From Aquatica leii (Eukaryota; Arthropoda; Insecta; Coleoptera; Lampyridae): a stretch of DNA of 64,000 nt. Every line of letters begins with the position of its first letter. Positions within the stretch are counted from its first letter, which is position 1. The DNA lies in NCBI GenBank assembly GCA_035610365.1, contig CM069436.1, positions 4,516,937 to 4,580,936 on the forward strand, read 5' to 3'. This document shows, piece by piece, positions 1 to 12,734 of this stretch. Below the pieces are notes generated by a model. It had not been told where the DNA came from. It saw nothing but the letters and a program-made list of their open reading frames with translations, and made no database searches. The translations under genes and the position numbers were made by a program.

Positions 1-969
1 TAAACATTTATTTAACGTCATTGGTAATTTATGGTTGCTTGGGGTAAAGAACCCTGTTAAGTTGTAATCGCTGGTTCTTTAATTTCTATACATTTTGTTA
101 ATAATTGTAACACGATTGATAGTTTTGTAAAGTTGTATATTTTAACACTACATATATAGGTACATGTGGATAACATGAAAACATAAATCGAAATCTGTCT
201 TATGACATGTGTTAGGGTAGCAAACTCCCATTCGGTAACATTAACTAAGGTTACGCTTGCGCAACCTTCCTTTACAAAAATATTCAAACTAAAATACATT
301 TAAAATTAACAAAAGACAGCCGCCCAATTATAAAAAAAAACACGAAATATAAAAGAAATAATTTGTTTTATTTGACGAGTTTCGTTAACAACCCCAAAAA
401 AAGCTTTTATAAAAACCTTAGATTCAAACGTAGATTTCAGAAACGAACGAGGACAACCGGCAAAAAATTTCTCAGATACAAACAAAAAAAACACGTAAGA
501 TGGAAAAAATCGCGACGTTACTCTCAGGAAATAATAGCTACGTCTATTTAACGTCATTGGTAATTTATGCTTGTTTGTGAAAAAATAAAAAAAATATATT
601 TTATACAAATCTCATATTGTAGAGTAGATCTCAGAAACAGGCGAAAAACAACTAACCAAGTAAAATTTCTGAGTTAGAAACCAAAGAAACACGTAAGATA
701 CGTTTATTTAACCTCATTGGTAATTTATAGTTGCTTGAGGTGAAAAAACCAAAAATTTTTTTTAAGAAACCTCAGCTTCTAGCGTAAATGTCGAAAACAG
801 ACGAAAAACAACCAACCATGAAAAAAATCTCAGATCTAAACCAAACAAACACGTAAGACAGAAGAAATTTATCGACGCTACTCTCAGATAATAATCGTTT
901 CGTTTATAAAACGTCATTGATAATTTATGGGCGGAGTAAAGACCCTAGAAAATTTTTTATACAAACCAC
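1..969 (-). repeat. Reverse-oriented edge of the satellite-like array
   Basis: Units of the array that fills the first 14 kb appear here in reverse orientation. The diagnostic string AACGTCATTGGTAATTTATG occurs near 15, 550, 710 and, with changes, 910; the forward array shows its reverse complement. Positions about 50-330 are AT-rich and lack the unit, so they look like inserted or flanking DNA. Orientation flips at about 960-985. The short reading frames here are low-complexity by-products of the repeat. Confidence 0.8.
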
Positions 970-3047
970 CACAAACGTTATATAAACGAAACTCTTATTC
1001 TCCGAGAGTAACGTTGTTAAATTTCTTACGTGTTTCTTTAGTTTGCATCTGAGAAATTTTTTGGTTATTTTTTTTTTGTCTGCTTCCGACAACTAGGTTA
1101 GAATTGGAGGTTTCTAAAAAAGATTTTCTTGGATTATTTACCCCAAGCATCCATAAATTAACAATGACGTTAAATAAACGTAACTATTATTTGTTGAGAG
1201 TTCCGTCGCTTAATTTCTTCTATCTTACGTGTTTCTTTGGTTTGCATTTTATAAATGTTTTTGTTTGTTTTTGAGATCTAAGCTAGAATCTGAGCGTTTC
1301 TAAAAGATTTTTTTGTGTTCCTTACCCTAAGCAAGCATAAATTACCAATTACGTTAAATAAACGTAACTAATACCCCCAAATAGTAACGTCCCTAATTTT
1401 TTTATTTTACGCGTTTTTTGAATTTCACTTGAGAAATCTTTCTTGGTTGTTTTTTGTCAGTTTCCGAGATCTGCACTAGAATCTAGATTGCTATAAAAGG
1501 TTTGTTTGGGGTTGTTCCCCTCAGCAACCATAAACTACCAATGACGTTAAATGAACGTAACTGTTATTCCCTAGGAGTAACGTTGCTAATTTTTTTTTCC
1601 TTTTCTTCTCCCTAAAGTTTATTTGGTTTGCATCTGAGAATTTTTTTCTGTTGTTTATATTTTGTCGGCTTCCGAAATTTACGTTAGAATAACCATAATG
1701 TAGCAATGACGTTAAATAAACTATTATTTTTTGAGAGTTCCGTAGCTTAATTTCTTCTATCTTGTGTTTTTTTGGTCTGCGTCTGAGAATTTTTCTTGGT
1801 TGGTTGTTTTTCGTCTGTTTCCGAGATCTACGCTACAATTTGAGGTATTTATAAAATGTTTTTTTGGGTTCTTTGCCTTAACAACCATACATTACCGATG
1901 ACGTTTAATATAAAAAGTATTTTCTGGGAGTAACGTAACTAAATTTCTTCTATCTTACGTGTTTCTTTGGTTTGTATCTGAGAATTTTTTTTTGTTGGTT
2001 GTTTGACTGTTTCCGAGATTTACGACAGAATCTTAGGTTTTTATAAAAGGTTTTTTTTTGTTTTTTACCCCGAGCAAGCAAAATTTACCAATGACGTTAA
2101 ATAAACGTAACTCTGAGAGTAACGCCGCTAAATTTCTTATATTTTACGTTTTTCTTTGGTTTGGATTTTAGAAATTTGTTTTTTTGTTAGTTTTTTGAGC
2201 GTTTCTAAAAGATTTTGTTGTGTTTTTTACCCCAAGCAAGAATAAATTACCAATGACTTTAAATAAACGTAACTATTACTCCCTAATAGTAACGTTTCTA
2301 ATTTTTTTATTCTACTTGTTTCTTTGAATTTCACTTGAGAAATCTAAACCAGAATCTGAGCGTTTCTAAAAGTTTTTTTTTGTGTTGTTTACCCCAAGCA
2401 ATCATAAATTACCTATGACGTTAAATAAACGTAACTATTACGTCGTAATAGTAACGTCTTTTTTTTTATTTTACGTGTTTCTTTGAATTTTACCTGAGAA
2501 AATTTTTTTGGTTGTTTTTTGTCTGTTTCCGAGATCTACGCTAGAATCTGAGATTGCTATAAATATGTTTGTTTTTTACCCTAAGAAACCATAAATTATC
2601 AATAACGTTAAATAAACGCAACTATTGTTTTTTTATAGTAACGTCGCTAAATTTCGTCTTATCTACCTTACGTATTTTTCCTTTGTTTTAAAGATCTACA
2701 CTAAAATCTGGGGTTTCTATACAAGATTTTTTTGTTTTTCACCCCAAAGAATTAAAAATGTTTGGTTGCTTTCAAGATCTACTCTGAAATCTGACGTTTT
2801 TGTAAAAGATTTTTTTTTGTTTTTCCAATGACGTTCAATTAACGTAATTATTATTCCCAGAGAATAACGTTGCTATTTTTTTTATCTTACGTGTTTTTTT
2901 GGTTTGCACTTGAGAACATATTTTTTGGTTGGTTGTTTTTTATTGGTTTCGTAGATCTACGCTAGAATTGGAAGTTTCTATACAAGATTTTTAGTTTTTT
3001 ACTTCAAAGAATGACGTTAAATAAACATAACTATTATTCCTGAAAGA
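970..3047 (+). repeat. Satellite-like tandem array, block 1
   Basis: Degenerate head-to-tail units of roughly 185-200 bp. Recurring marks in order within each unit are ATGACGTTAAATAAACGTAA, GAGAGTAACGTCGCTAAATT, CTTACGTGTTTCTTTGGTTT, GAGATCTACGCTAGAATCTG and a T-rich tract ending ACCCCAAGCAACCATAAATT. Units differ by many substitutions and small indels, so the array is old or evolving without tight homogenisation. I see no gene inside it. The block ends where the non-satellite module starts, at about 3048. Confidence 0.9.
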
Positions 3048-4045
3048 TTCTGCTACTTCATGGTGACACTGCTCTTGAAGAAACACTTGTTTTAATTGGT
3101 AAAACTCTCAATTCCATTTGGAAACTAACTGTTTTGCGGTCCAATTGTAATGGATGACATTTGCTTTACCTGTGGTTTTTTTTTGTAGATTTACACTGTT
3201 CATAGAATCTGTTTAAAACGCATTGGTAATTTGACTAATTATTATTTTTTGCGTGAATTTTTGACGTGTTTAAAGGAAAAGAAAAGAGTGGTTTCTCCGG
3301 AAACCACGACCAGGATTAAATAAACAGGGTTCCGTCTTATTATTTAAGGTTAAGGCGGTTATTTAGTTGTCTCATGCAGCACAAAATATATTAGGGACAT
3401 TTTTGGAACTAATGAATATGCTAAATAGTTCTAAAATATCCACGGAACGTCATGTGGGATACTTTATCGGTCTCTAACGTTAACACGTTTTAATGACGTC
3501 TCGTACGTCATTTTGACGTCAATAAAACGTGATGTGCTGCCTGGGACTGCTTTGCAACTTCCCTTTTTATGCAGCAGTGTCAATTTGTTATTTTGCACTG
3601 ATCTTAAGAGCGACTAGTGTAGTAATATATTATCCGTCACTTAAACAGAAAAAACGGGCGTCACTCCGAGTGTACCTGAAGAATCCTTGCTTTGGAGACA
3701 CCATAAAGGTATATTCCGGTTGGAAGTCTTATTTGATTGTTTAATCCTATGATCTTACAATCGAATCTCTTTCAGTGATCTTAGTGGGAAAATCCTAGTA
3801 GGGGTAAGTTAGGATATCTTGAAGAAAAAGTGTGCTGGGGGAAGAGACGATACTTAAGATGAATTATCTGATTTATCAGTATCTCATTTTCTAGAACAAT
3901 CGGGCGTTTGAATCTCAACGATCTGACCAGGATGTTTTATACTTAATGTGGAAAAGCAAAATTCGAAAACAAAACAAGATACGAACTTAATAATTTATTT
4001 TATACAATTACGTTACAGTATGATACATAATATTGCAGTTAATAT
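3048..4045. repeat. Non-satellite module, copy 1 (duplicate of the 3' flank of the secreted-protein gene)
   Basis: This stretch matches 9445-10323 and 12735-13655 nearly base for base, starting at TGCTACTTCATGGTG and running to the stop codon of the gene's last exon. In the third copy it is simply the DNA just downstream of the intact gene. Copy 1 has an extra segment of about 60 bp near 3476-3535 containing several GACGTC/ACGTCA boxes that the other copies lack. A reading frame shared by the copies (AAQNILGKFLELINMPNSFK in copies 2 and 3) is broken here, so I do not call it a gene. Confidence 0.85.
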
Positions 4046-4318
4046 TTACAATTCGGAATGCACGTATTCTTTTTTGACTCGAACTTCTTCCGCGTGGAAA
4101 TCTTCGCACGACTTATGGAAAACGTCCTAAAACGAATTTCATTAATCGAACTACAACTTGTTTTTAAGAATAGAGCTGTTTAAATTTTCCCGCTTAAAAC
4201 CCTGAACTGTAATTGGTTATATTGAAACACCTCCTTCTTTAAAAAAAAAGCAAAACGTACCTCGCAGTTTTTATTATCCATCACGTTCGCGTATAACGTC
4301 TAAAATGATGTGTCCGCG
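4046..4318 (-). pseudogene. Captured 3' end of the secreted-protein gene, copy 1 (last exon plus partial penultimate exon)
   Basis: On the minus strand 4046-4126 reproduces the 27-codon last exon of the gene at 13656-15259 with one silent change. 4261-4318 reproduces the final 58 nt of the penultimate exon, with the donor GTACGT and the intron between them kept. In this copy a TGG codon has become TAG within the exon fragment. The homology stops at GTGTCCGCG and satellite sequence follows at once. The same breakpoint is seen in copy 2, so both come from one capture followed by amplification. It has no upstream exons or promoter and is unlikely to make the protein. Confidence 0.85.
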
Positions 4319-7300
4319 TTAAATTTCTTACGCGTTTCTTTAGTTTGCATCTGAGAAATTTTTTTGGTTAGTTTTTTTTTGTCTGCTTCCGACAACTAGG
4401 TTAGAATCTGAGGTTTCTAAAAAAGATTTTTTTGGATTATTTACCCCAAGCATCCATAAATTAGCAATGACGTTAAATAAACGTAACTATTATTTGTTGA
4501 AAGTCGCTTAATTTCGTTTATCTTACGTGTTTCTTTGATTTGCATTTGAGAATCTTTTCTTTGTTGTTTTTTTATGGCCTGTTTCAGAGATCTACGCTAG
4601 AATCTGAGGTTTTTATAACATAATTTTTATTCTATTTGACCCCAAGCAACCATAAAGTATCAATAACGTTAAATAAACGTAACTATTGTTTCTTAAGAGT
4701 AAAGTCGCTAGATTTCGTCTATCTTACGTGTTTCTCTGGTTTTCAACTGAGAAATTTTTCTTGGTTTGCTGTTTTGTTTGTTTAAAAATTTTACGCTAGA
4801 ATCTGAGATTTCTATACAAGACCAAAGAACTAAAGATTACCAGTGCCGTTAAATAAAGGTAACTATTATTCTTTGAAAGTAATATCGCTAAATTTCTACT
4901 CTTACGTGTTTCTCTTGTTCTTTAAAAAATATTTTTGGTTGGTTTTTTTGGTTGTTTTCGAGATCTACTCTAAAATCTGACGTTTTTGTAAAAGATTTTT
5001 TTTTGGTTTTTTTACCCTCAAGAATCATAATTGTCTAATGACTAATTAATGCAATTATTATTCTGAGAATAACGTTGATAAATATTACGTGTTTCTTTGG
5101 TTTGCAGCTGAGAACATATTTCTTGGTTGGTTGTTTTTATTTCTTTTCGAGATCTACGCTAGAATTTGAGGTTTCGATACAAGATTTTTTAGTTTTTTAT
5201 CCCAAAAAACCAAAAATTACCAATGACGTTAAATAAACGTAATTATTATCTCCTGAGAGTAACGTCGGTAAATTTCTTATATCTTACGTGTTTCTTTGGT
5301 TTGCATTTAAAAAATGTTTTTTGGTTATTTTTTTGTCTGTTTTTGGGATCTAAGCTAGAATCTGAGCGTTTCTAAAAGATTTTTTTGTGTTCCTTACCTT
5401 AAGCAAGCATAAATTACCAATCACGTTAAATAAACGTAACTATTACCCCCTAATAGTAACGTCTCTAATTTTTTTATTTTACGCGTTTTTTGAATTTCAA
5501 TTGAGAAATCTTTCTTGGTTGTTTTTTGTCAGTTTCTGAGATCTACGCTAGAATCTAGATTGCTATAAAAGGTTTGTTTGGGGTTATTTCCCTCAGCAAC
5601 CATAAACTACCAATGACGTTAAATGAACGTAACTGTTATTCCCTAGGAGTAACGTTGCTAATTTTTTTTCCATTTCTTCCTAAAGTTTATTTGGTTTGCA
5701 TCTGAGATTTTTTTTTGTTTTGTTTGTATTTCGTCTGCTTCCGAGATCTACGTTAGAATACCCATAAATTACCAATGACGTCAAATAAACTATTATTTTT
5801 TTAGAGTTCCGTCGCTTAATTTCTTCTACCTTGTGTTTCTTTGGTGTGCGTCTGAGAATTTTTCGTCTGTTTCCGAGATCTACGCTACAATCTGAGGTGT
5901 TTATAAAATGTTTTTTTGGGTTCTTTGCCTAAACAACCATACATTACCGATGACGTTAAATAAAAAAAAGGGTTTTGTGGGAGTAACGTCACTAAATTTC
6001 TTCTATCTTAGGCGTTTCTTTGGTTTGTATCTGAGAAATTTTTTTGTTGGTTGTTTGCCTGTTTCCGAGATTTACGACAGAATCTTAGGTTTTATAAAAG
6101 TTTTTTTTGTTTTTTACCCCGAGAAAGCAAAATTTACCAATGACGTTAAATAAACGTAACTCTGAGAGTAACGTCGCTAAATTTCTTAGATTTTACGTTT
6201 TTCTTTGGTTTGGATTTTAGAAATTTGTTGTTGTTTGTTTGTTTGTTTTCGATATCAAAGCTAGAATCTGAGCGTTTCTAAAAGATTTTGTTGTGTTCTT
6301 TACCCCAAGCAAGAATAAATTACTAATGACGTTAAATAAACGTAACTATTATTCCTTAAAAGTAATAGTTACGTTTATTTAACGACATTGGTAATTTACG
6401 GCCTTTTGGTCTTGTATAGAAGTCTCAGATTCTAGCGTAAAACTTTACGTAACTATTACTCCCTAATAATAACGTTTCTAATTTTTTATTTTACGTGTTT
6501 CTTTGAATTTTACTTGAGAAATTTTTTTTTGTTGTTTTTTGTCTGTTTTCGAGATCTATGCTGGAATCTGAGGTTGCTATAAAATGTTTGTGTAGGGTTT
6601 TCACTCTCAGCAACCATAAATTACCAAATACGTTAAATAAAAGTAACTATTATTCCCTGGGAGTTTGGTTGCTATCTTAAAATTTCTTTGGTTTGCATCT
6701 GAGAATTTTTTTTGGTTGGTTGTTTTTTGTCTGCTTCCGAGATCTACGCTAGAATATGAGGTTTCTATTGAAGAATTTTTTGGTTCTTTATTTAAAAAAC
6801 GATAAATTATCAATAACGTTCAATAAACGTAACTATTATTTTTTGAGAGTTCCGTCGCTCAATTTCTTCTATCTTACGTGTTTCTTTGGTTTGCAACTGA
6901 GAATTTTTTTGTTGGTTTTTTCCGAGATTTACGACAGAAGCCTAGGTTTTTATAAAAGGTTTTTTTTGTTTTTTACCAAAAATTAGCAATGACGTTAAAT
7001 AAACGTAATTATTATTTCCCGAGAGTAACGTCGCTAAATTTCTTATAACTAAGTTTTTTTTTGGTTTGCATTTTAGTAATTTTTTTTAGTTGTTTTTTGT
7101 CTGTTTCCGAGATCTAAGCCAGAATCTAAGCGTTTCTAAAAGATTTTTTTGTGTTGTTTACCCCAAGCAATCATAAATTACCTATGACGTTAAATAAAAG
7201 TAACTATTACGTCCTAATAGTAACGTCTCTATTTTTTTTATTTTTTTGGATTTTAGAAATCTGTTGTTTTTTTGTTTTTCTAGCGTAAAACTTTACTTAA

Positions 7301-9444
7301 CTATTACTCCCTAACAGTAACGTTTCTAATTTTTTTATTTTACGTGTTTCTTTGAGTTTCGCATGAGAAAATTTTTTTGGTTGTTTTTTCTGTTTCTGAG
7401 ATCTACGCTAGAATCTGAGATTGGTATAAAAGGTTTGTTTGGGGTTTTCACTCTCAGCAACCATAAATTACCAATGACGTTAAATAAACGTAAATATTAT
7501 TTCCTGGGAGTTTCGTTGCTGAATTGTTTCTATCTTAAAGTTTCTTTGGTTTGCATCTGAGAAATTTTTCTCGGTTGGTTGTTTTTTGTCTGCGTCCGAG
7601 ATCTACGCTAGAATATGAGGTTTCTATTGAAGAATTTTTTGGTTCTTTATTAAGAAACCGTAAATTATCAATAACGTTTTTGAGAGTTTTGTCGCTTAAT
7701 TTCTTCTAACTTACGTGTTTCTTTGGTTTGCAACTGAGAATTTTTTTTTGATTTGTTGTTTCTAAGATTTACGACAGAAAGATTTTTTTTTGTTTTTTAC
7801 TCTAAGAAACTATAAATTATCAATAACGTTAAATAAACCTAACTATTGTTTCTTTAGAGTAACGTCGCTAAATTTCGTCTATCTATCTTACGTGTTTTTC
7901 CTTTGTTTTAAAAATCTACACTAAAATCTGAGGTTTCTATACAAGATTTTTTTGTTTTTCACTCTAAAGAATTAAAAATTTTTGGTTGTTTTCGAGATTT
8001 ACTCTGAAATCTGACGTTTTTGTAAAAGATTTTTTTTGGTTTTTTCAATGACGTTCAATTAACGTAATTATTATTCCTAGAGAATAACGTTATTCTTTTC
8101 TGGGAGTAACGTCACTAAATTTCTTCTATCTTACGTGTCTCCTTGGTTTGTATCTGAGAATTTTTTTTGTTGGTTGTTTGCCTGTTTCCGAGATTTACGA
8201 CTTAGGTTTTTATAAAAGTTTTTTTTTTGTTTTTTACCCTGAGCAAGCAAAATTTACCAATGACGTTAAATAAACGTAACTCTGAGAGTAACGTCGCTAA
8301 ATTTTGTATATTTTGCGTTTTTCGTTGGTTTGGATTTTAGAAATTTGTTGTTTTTTTGTTTGTTTCTGAAATCAAAGCTAGAATCTGAGCGTTTCTAAAA
8401 GATTTTGTTGTGTTCTTTACCCCAAGCAAGAATAAATTACCAATCACGTTAAATAAACGTAACTATTACCTCCTAGTAGTAACCTGAGAAATTTTTTTTG
8501 GTTGTTTTTTTGTTTGTTTTCGAAATCTAAGCTAGAATCTGAGGTTGCTATAAAATGTTTGTTTGGAGTTTTCACCCTCAGCAATCATAAATTACCAATG
8601 ACGTTAAATAAACGTAACTAATATTTTCTTGGAGTTCCGTTGCTAAATTTTCTCTATCTTAAAGTTTCTTTGCTTTGCATCTGAGAAATTTTTCTTGGTT
8701 GGTTGTTTTTTGTCTGCGTCCGAGATCTACGCTAGAATATGAGATTTTTATTGAAGAATTTTTTGGTTTTTTTCCTTAAGTAACTATAAATTGTTAAGTC
8801 AAGTTAAATAAAAGTAACTATTATTTTTTTAGTTCCGTCGCTTAATTTCTTCTATCTTACGTGTTTCTTTGGTTTGCAACTGAGATTTTTTTTCGATTTG
8901 TTGTTTCTGAGATTTACGACAGAATCCTAGGTTTTTATAAAAGATTTTTTGTTTGTTTTTTACCCTAAGAAACCATAAATTATCAATAACGTTAAATAAA
9001 CCTAACTATTGTTTCTTTAGAGTAATGTCGCTAAATTTCATGTATATATCTTACGTGTTTTTTTATTTGTTTTAAAGATCTACACTAGAATCTGAGGTTT
9101 CTATACAAGATTTTTTTGTTTTTTACCTTAAAGAACATAAATTTTTGGTCGTTTTCGAGATCTACTGTGAAATCTGACGTTTTTGTAAGATTTTTTTTGG
9201 TTTTTCCAATGACGTTCAATTAACGTAATTATTATTCCCAGAGAATAACGTTGCTATTTTTTTTATCTTACATGTGTTTTGGTTTTTGGTTGCACCTGAG
9301 AACATATTTTTTGGTTGGTTGTCTTTTATTTGTTTCGGAGATCTACGCTAGAATTTGAAGTTTCTATACAAGATTCTTAGTTTTTTACTTCAAAGAACTA
9401 AAAATTATCAATGACGTTAAATAAACGTAACTATTATTCCTGAG
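4319..9444 (+). repeat. Satellite-like tandem array, block 2
   Basis: Continues the forward array of about 190-200 bp units between module copies 1 and 2. The unit marks ATGACGTTAAATAAACGTAA and GAGATCTACGCTAGAATCTG recur throughout. Segments just after copy 1 (4319-5250) resemble those after copy 2 (10599-11520), and segments just before all three modules resemble each other. This points to a higher-order unit made of satellite plus module. A short inverted stretch lies at about 6360-6440. No gene is visible. Confidence 0.9.
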
Positions 9445-10323
9445 AGATTTTGCTACTTCATGGTGACCCTGGTCTTGAAGAAACACTTGTTTTTGTTGGT
9501 AAAACTTTTAATTCTATTTGGAAACTAACTGTTTTGCTGTCCAATTGTAATGGATGACATTTGCTTTACCTGTGGTTTTCTTTGTAGATTTACACTTTTC
9601 ATAAAATCTGTTTAAAACCGCATTGATAATTTGGCTAATTATTATTTTTTGCGTGAATTTTTGGCGTGATTAAAGGAAAAGAAAATAGTGGTCTTTTCGG
9701 AACTGATGATCATAATTCTATAAACAGAGTTGCGGCACAAAATATTTTAGGGAAATTTTTGGAACTAATCAATATGCCAAATAGTTTTAAAAATATCCAC
9801 GGAACGTCATGTGGGATACTTTGTCGGTCTCTTGCACTGCTTTGTAACTTCCCTTTTTAGTCAGCAGTGTCAATTTGTTATTTTACACCGATATATTATC
9901 CGTCACTTAAACAGAAAAAACGGGCGCCACTCCGAGTGTCCCTGAGGAATCCTTGGTTTGGAGACACCATAAAGGTACATTCCGCTTAGAAGTTATATGT
10001 GATTGTTTAATGCTATGATCTTACAATTGAAATTTCCCAGTGGGCAAATCCTAGTGGGGGTAAGTTAGGATATCTTGAAGAAAAAGTGTGCTGTGGGAAG
10101 AGATGATACTTAAGGTGAATTCTCTGATTTATGAGTACATCATTTTGTAGAACAATCAGGCGTTTAAATCTTTGATTATGATGTTTTGTTTTTAATGTGG
10201 AACTGACCTGTACCACTTGTGCAATGCACCGGAAAGCAAAATTAAATACAATTCAAGGTACGAACTAATAATTTATTTTATACAATTACGTTACAGTATG
10301 ATACATAATATTGCATTTAATAT
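9445..10323. repeat. Non-satellite module, copy 2
   Basis: Second copy of the module described at 3048-4045, starting at TGCTACTTCATGGTG and ending at the stop codon of the captured last exon. It is closer in sequence to copy 3 than copy 1 is, and lacks the 60-bp insertion of copy 1. It is also missing about 45 bp near 9733 that copies 1 and 3 retain. No supported gene lies in it. Confidence 0.85.
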
Positions 10324-10598
10324 TTACAATTCCGAATGCACGTATTCTTTTTTGACTCGAACTTCTTCCGCGTGGAAATCTTCGCACGACTTATGGAAAA
10401 CGTCCTAAAACGAATTTCATTAATCGAACTACTACAACTTGTTTTTAAGAATAGAGATGTTTAAATTTTTCCGTTTAAAACCCTGAACTGTGATTGGTTA
10501 TATTGAAACACCTCCTTCTTTGATAAAAAGCCAAACATACCTCGCAGTTTTTATTATCCATCACGTTCGCGTATAACGTCCAAATTGATGTGTCCGCG
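10324..10598 (-). pseudogene. Captured 3' end of the secreted-protein gene, copy 2
   Basis: 10324-10404 (minus) is identical to the last exon of the gene at 13656-15259, including its TAA stop and the acceptor TTTTAG. 10541-10598 is the 3' part of the penultimate exon, still open in frame (ADTSIWTLYANVMDNKNCE), with a donor GTATGT. It breaks into satellite sequence at the same base as copy 1. The preserved splice sites and open frame mean a chimeric transcript is conceivable, but no upstream exon is present, so I treat it as a fragment. Confidence 0.85.
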
Positions 10599-12734
10599 TT
10601 AAATTTCTTACGTGTTTCTTTAGTTTGCATCTGAGAAATTTTTTTGGTTAGTTTTTTTTGTCTGCTTCCGACAACTAGGTTACAATCTGAGGTTTCTAAA
10701 AAAGATTTTTTTGGATTATTTACCCCAAGCATCCATAAATTAGCAATGACGTTAAATAAACGTAACTATTATTTGTTGAGAGTCGCTTAATTTCTTTTAT
10801 CTTACGTATTTCTTTGATTTGCATCTGAGAATCTTTTCTTTGTTGTTTTTTTATGACCTGTTTCCGAGATCTACGCTAGAATCTGAGGTTTGTATAACAT
10901 ACTTTTTATTGTATTTGAGCCTAAGCAACCAGAAAGTATCAATAACGTTTAATAAACGTAACTATTGTTTCTTTAGAGTAAAGTCGTTAGATTTCGTCTA
11001 TCTTACGTGTTTCTCTGGTTTTCAACGGAGAAATTTTTTTAAGTTTGCTGTTTTTTCTTTGTTTAAAAGTTTTAGGCTAGAATCTGAGATTTCTATACAA
11101 GACCGAAGACCAAAAGACCCCAAAGAACTAAAAATTACCAATGCCGTTGAATAAACGTAACTATTATTCCTTGAAATTAATATCGCTAAATTTCTACTCT
11201 TACGTGTTTCTCTTGTCTTCTAAAAATATTTTTGGTTGTTTTCCCGATCTACTCTAAAATCTGACGTTTTTGTAAAAGATTTTTTTTGGTTTTTTAACCT
11301 AAACAATTATAGTTGTTCAATGACGTTCAATTAATGTAATTATTATTCTCTGAGAATAACGTTGATAAATATTACGTGTTTCTTTAGTTTGCACCTGAGT
11401 ACATATTTCTTGGTTGGTTGTTTTTTAATTCTTTTAGAGATCTACGCTAGAATTTGAGGTTTCTATACAAGGTTTTTTAGTTTTTTATCCCAAAAAACCA
11501 AAAATTACCAATGACGTTAAATAAACGTAACTATTATCTCCTGAGAGTAACGTCGGTAAATTTTTTATATCTTACGTTTTTCTTTGGTTTGTATTTTATA
11601 AATTTTTTTTGGTTATTTTTTTGTCTGTTTTCGAGATCTAAGCTAGAATATGAGCGTTTCTAAAAAAAAATTTGTGTTCCTTACCTTAAGCAAGCATAAA
11701 TTACCAATCACTTTAAATAAACGTAACGATTACCCCCTAATAGTAATGTCTCTAATTTTTTTATTTTACGCGTTTTTTGAATTTTACTTGAGAAATCTTT
11801 CTTGGTTGTTTTTTGTCACATTCCGAGATCCATGGGTTGTTCCCCTCAGCAACCATAAACTACCAATAACGTTAAATGAACGTAATTGTTATTCTCTAGG
11901 AGTAACGTTGCTAATTTTTTTTTAATCTTATTTGGTTTGCATCTGATAAATTTTCTTGGTTGGTTTTATTTCGTCTGCTTCCGAGATCTACGTTAAAGTA
12001 TGAGGCTTCCATTAAAGAAATTTTGGTTTAATTTCTTCTATCTTGTGTTACTTTGGTGTGCGTCTGAGAATTTTTCTTGGTTGGTTGTTTTTCGTCTGTT
12101 TCCGAGATCTACGCTAGAATATGAGGTTTTTATTGAAGATTTTTTTGGTTTTTTACCCCAAGTAACTATACATTGTTAAGTTAAATAAAAGTAACTATTA
12201 TTTTTTGAGTTCCGTCGCTTAATTTCTTCTATCTTACGTGTTTCTTTGGTTTGCAACTGAGTTTTTTTTTTATTTGTTTGTTTTTTACCCTAAGAAACCA
12301 TAAATTATCAATAACGTTAAATAAACCTAATTATTGTTACTTTAGAGTACGTGTTTTTCATTTGTTTTAAAGATCTACACTAGAATCTGAGGTTTCTATA
12401 CAAGATTTTTTTGTTTTTTACCTCAAAGAACTATAAATTTTTGGTCGTTTTCGAGATCTACTCTGAAATCTGACGTTTTTGTAATATTTTTTTTTGGTTT
12501 TTTCAATGACGTTCAATTAACGTAATTATTATTCCCAGGAAATAACGTTGCTATTTTTTTTTATCTTACGTGTTTTTTTGGTTGCACCTGAGAACATATT
12601 TTTTGGTTGGTTGTCTTTTATTTGTTTCGGAGATCTACGCTAGAATTTGAAGTTTTTATACAAGATTCTTAGTTTTTTACTTCAAAGAACTAAAAATTAT
12701 CAATGACGTTAAATAAACGTAACTATTATTCCTA
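10599..12734 (+). repeat. Satellite-like tandem array, block 3
   Basis: Third forward block of the same array, between module copies 2 and 3. The spacing between modules is about 6.4 kb (copy 1 to 2) and 3.3 kb (copy 2 to 3), so the higher-order unit is not of fixed length. The last units (12,360-12,735) match those before copies 1 and 2. No gene is visible. Confidence 0.9.

Noticed and set aside
300-12000. Many 60-110 codon frames inside the array
   Set aside because: They are low-complexity (Phe/Leu/Ser-rich) by-products of the repeat, differ between copies and lack domains or splice support.
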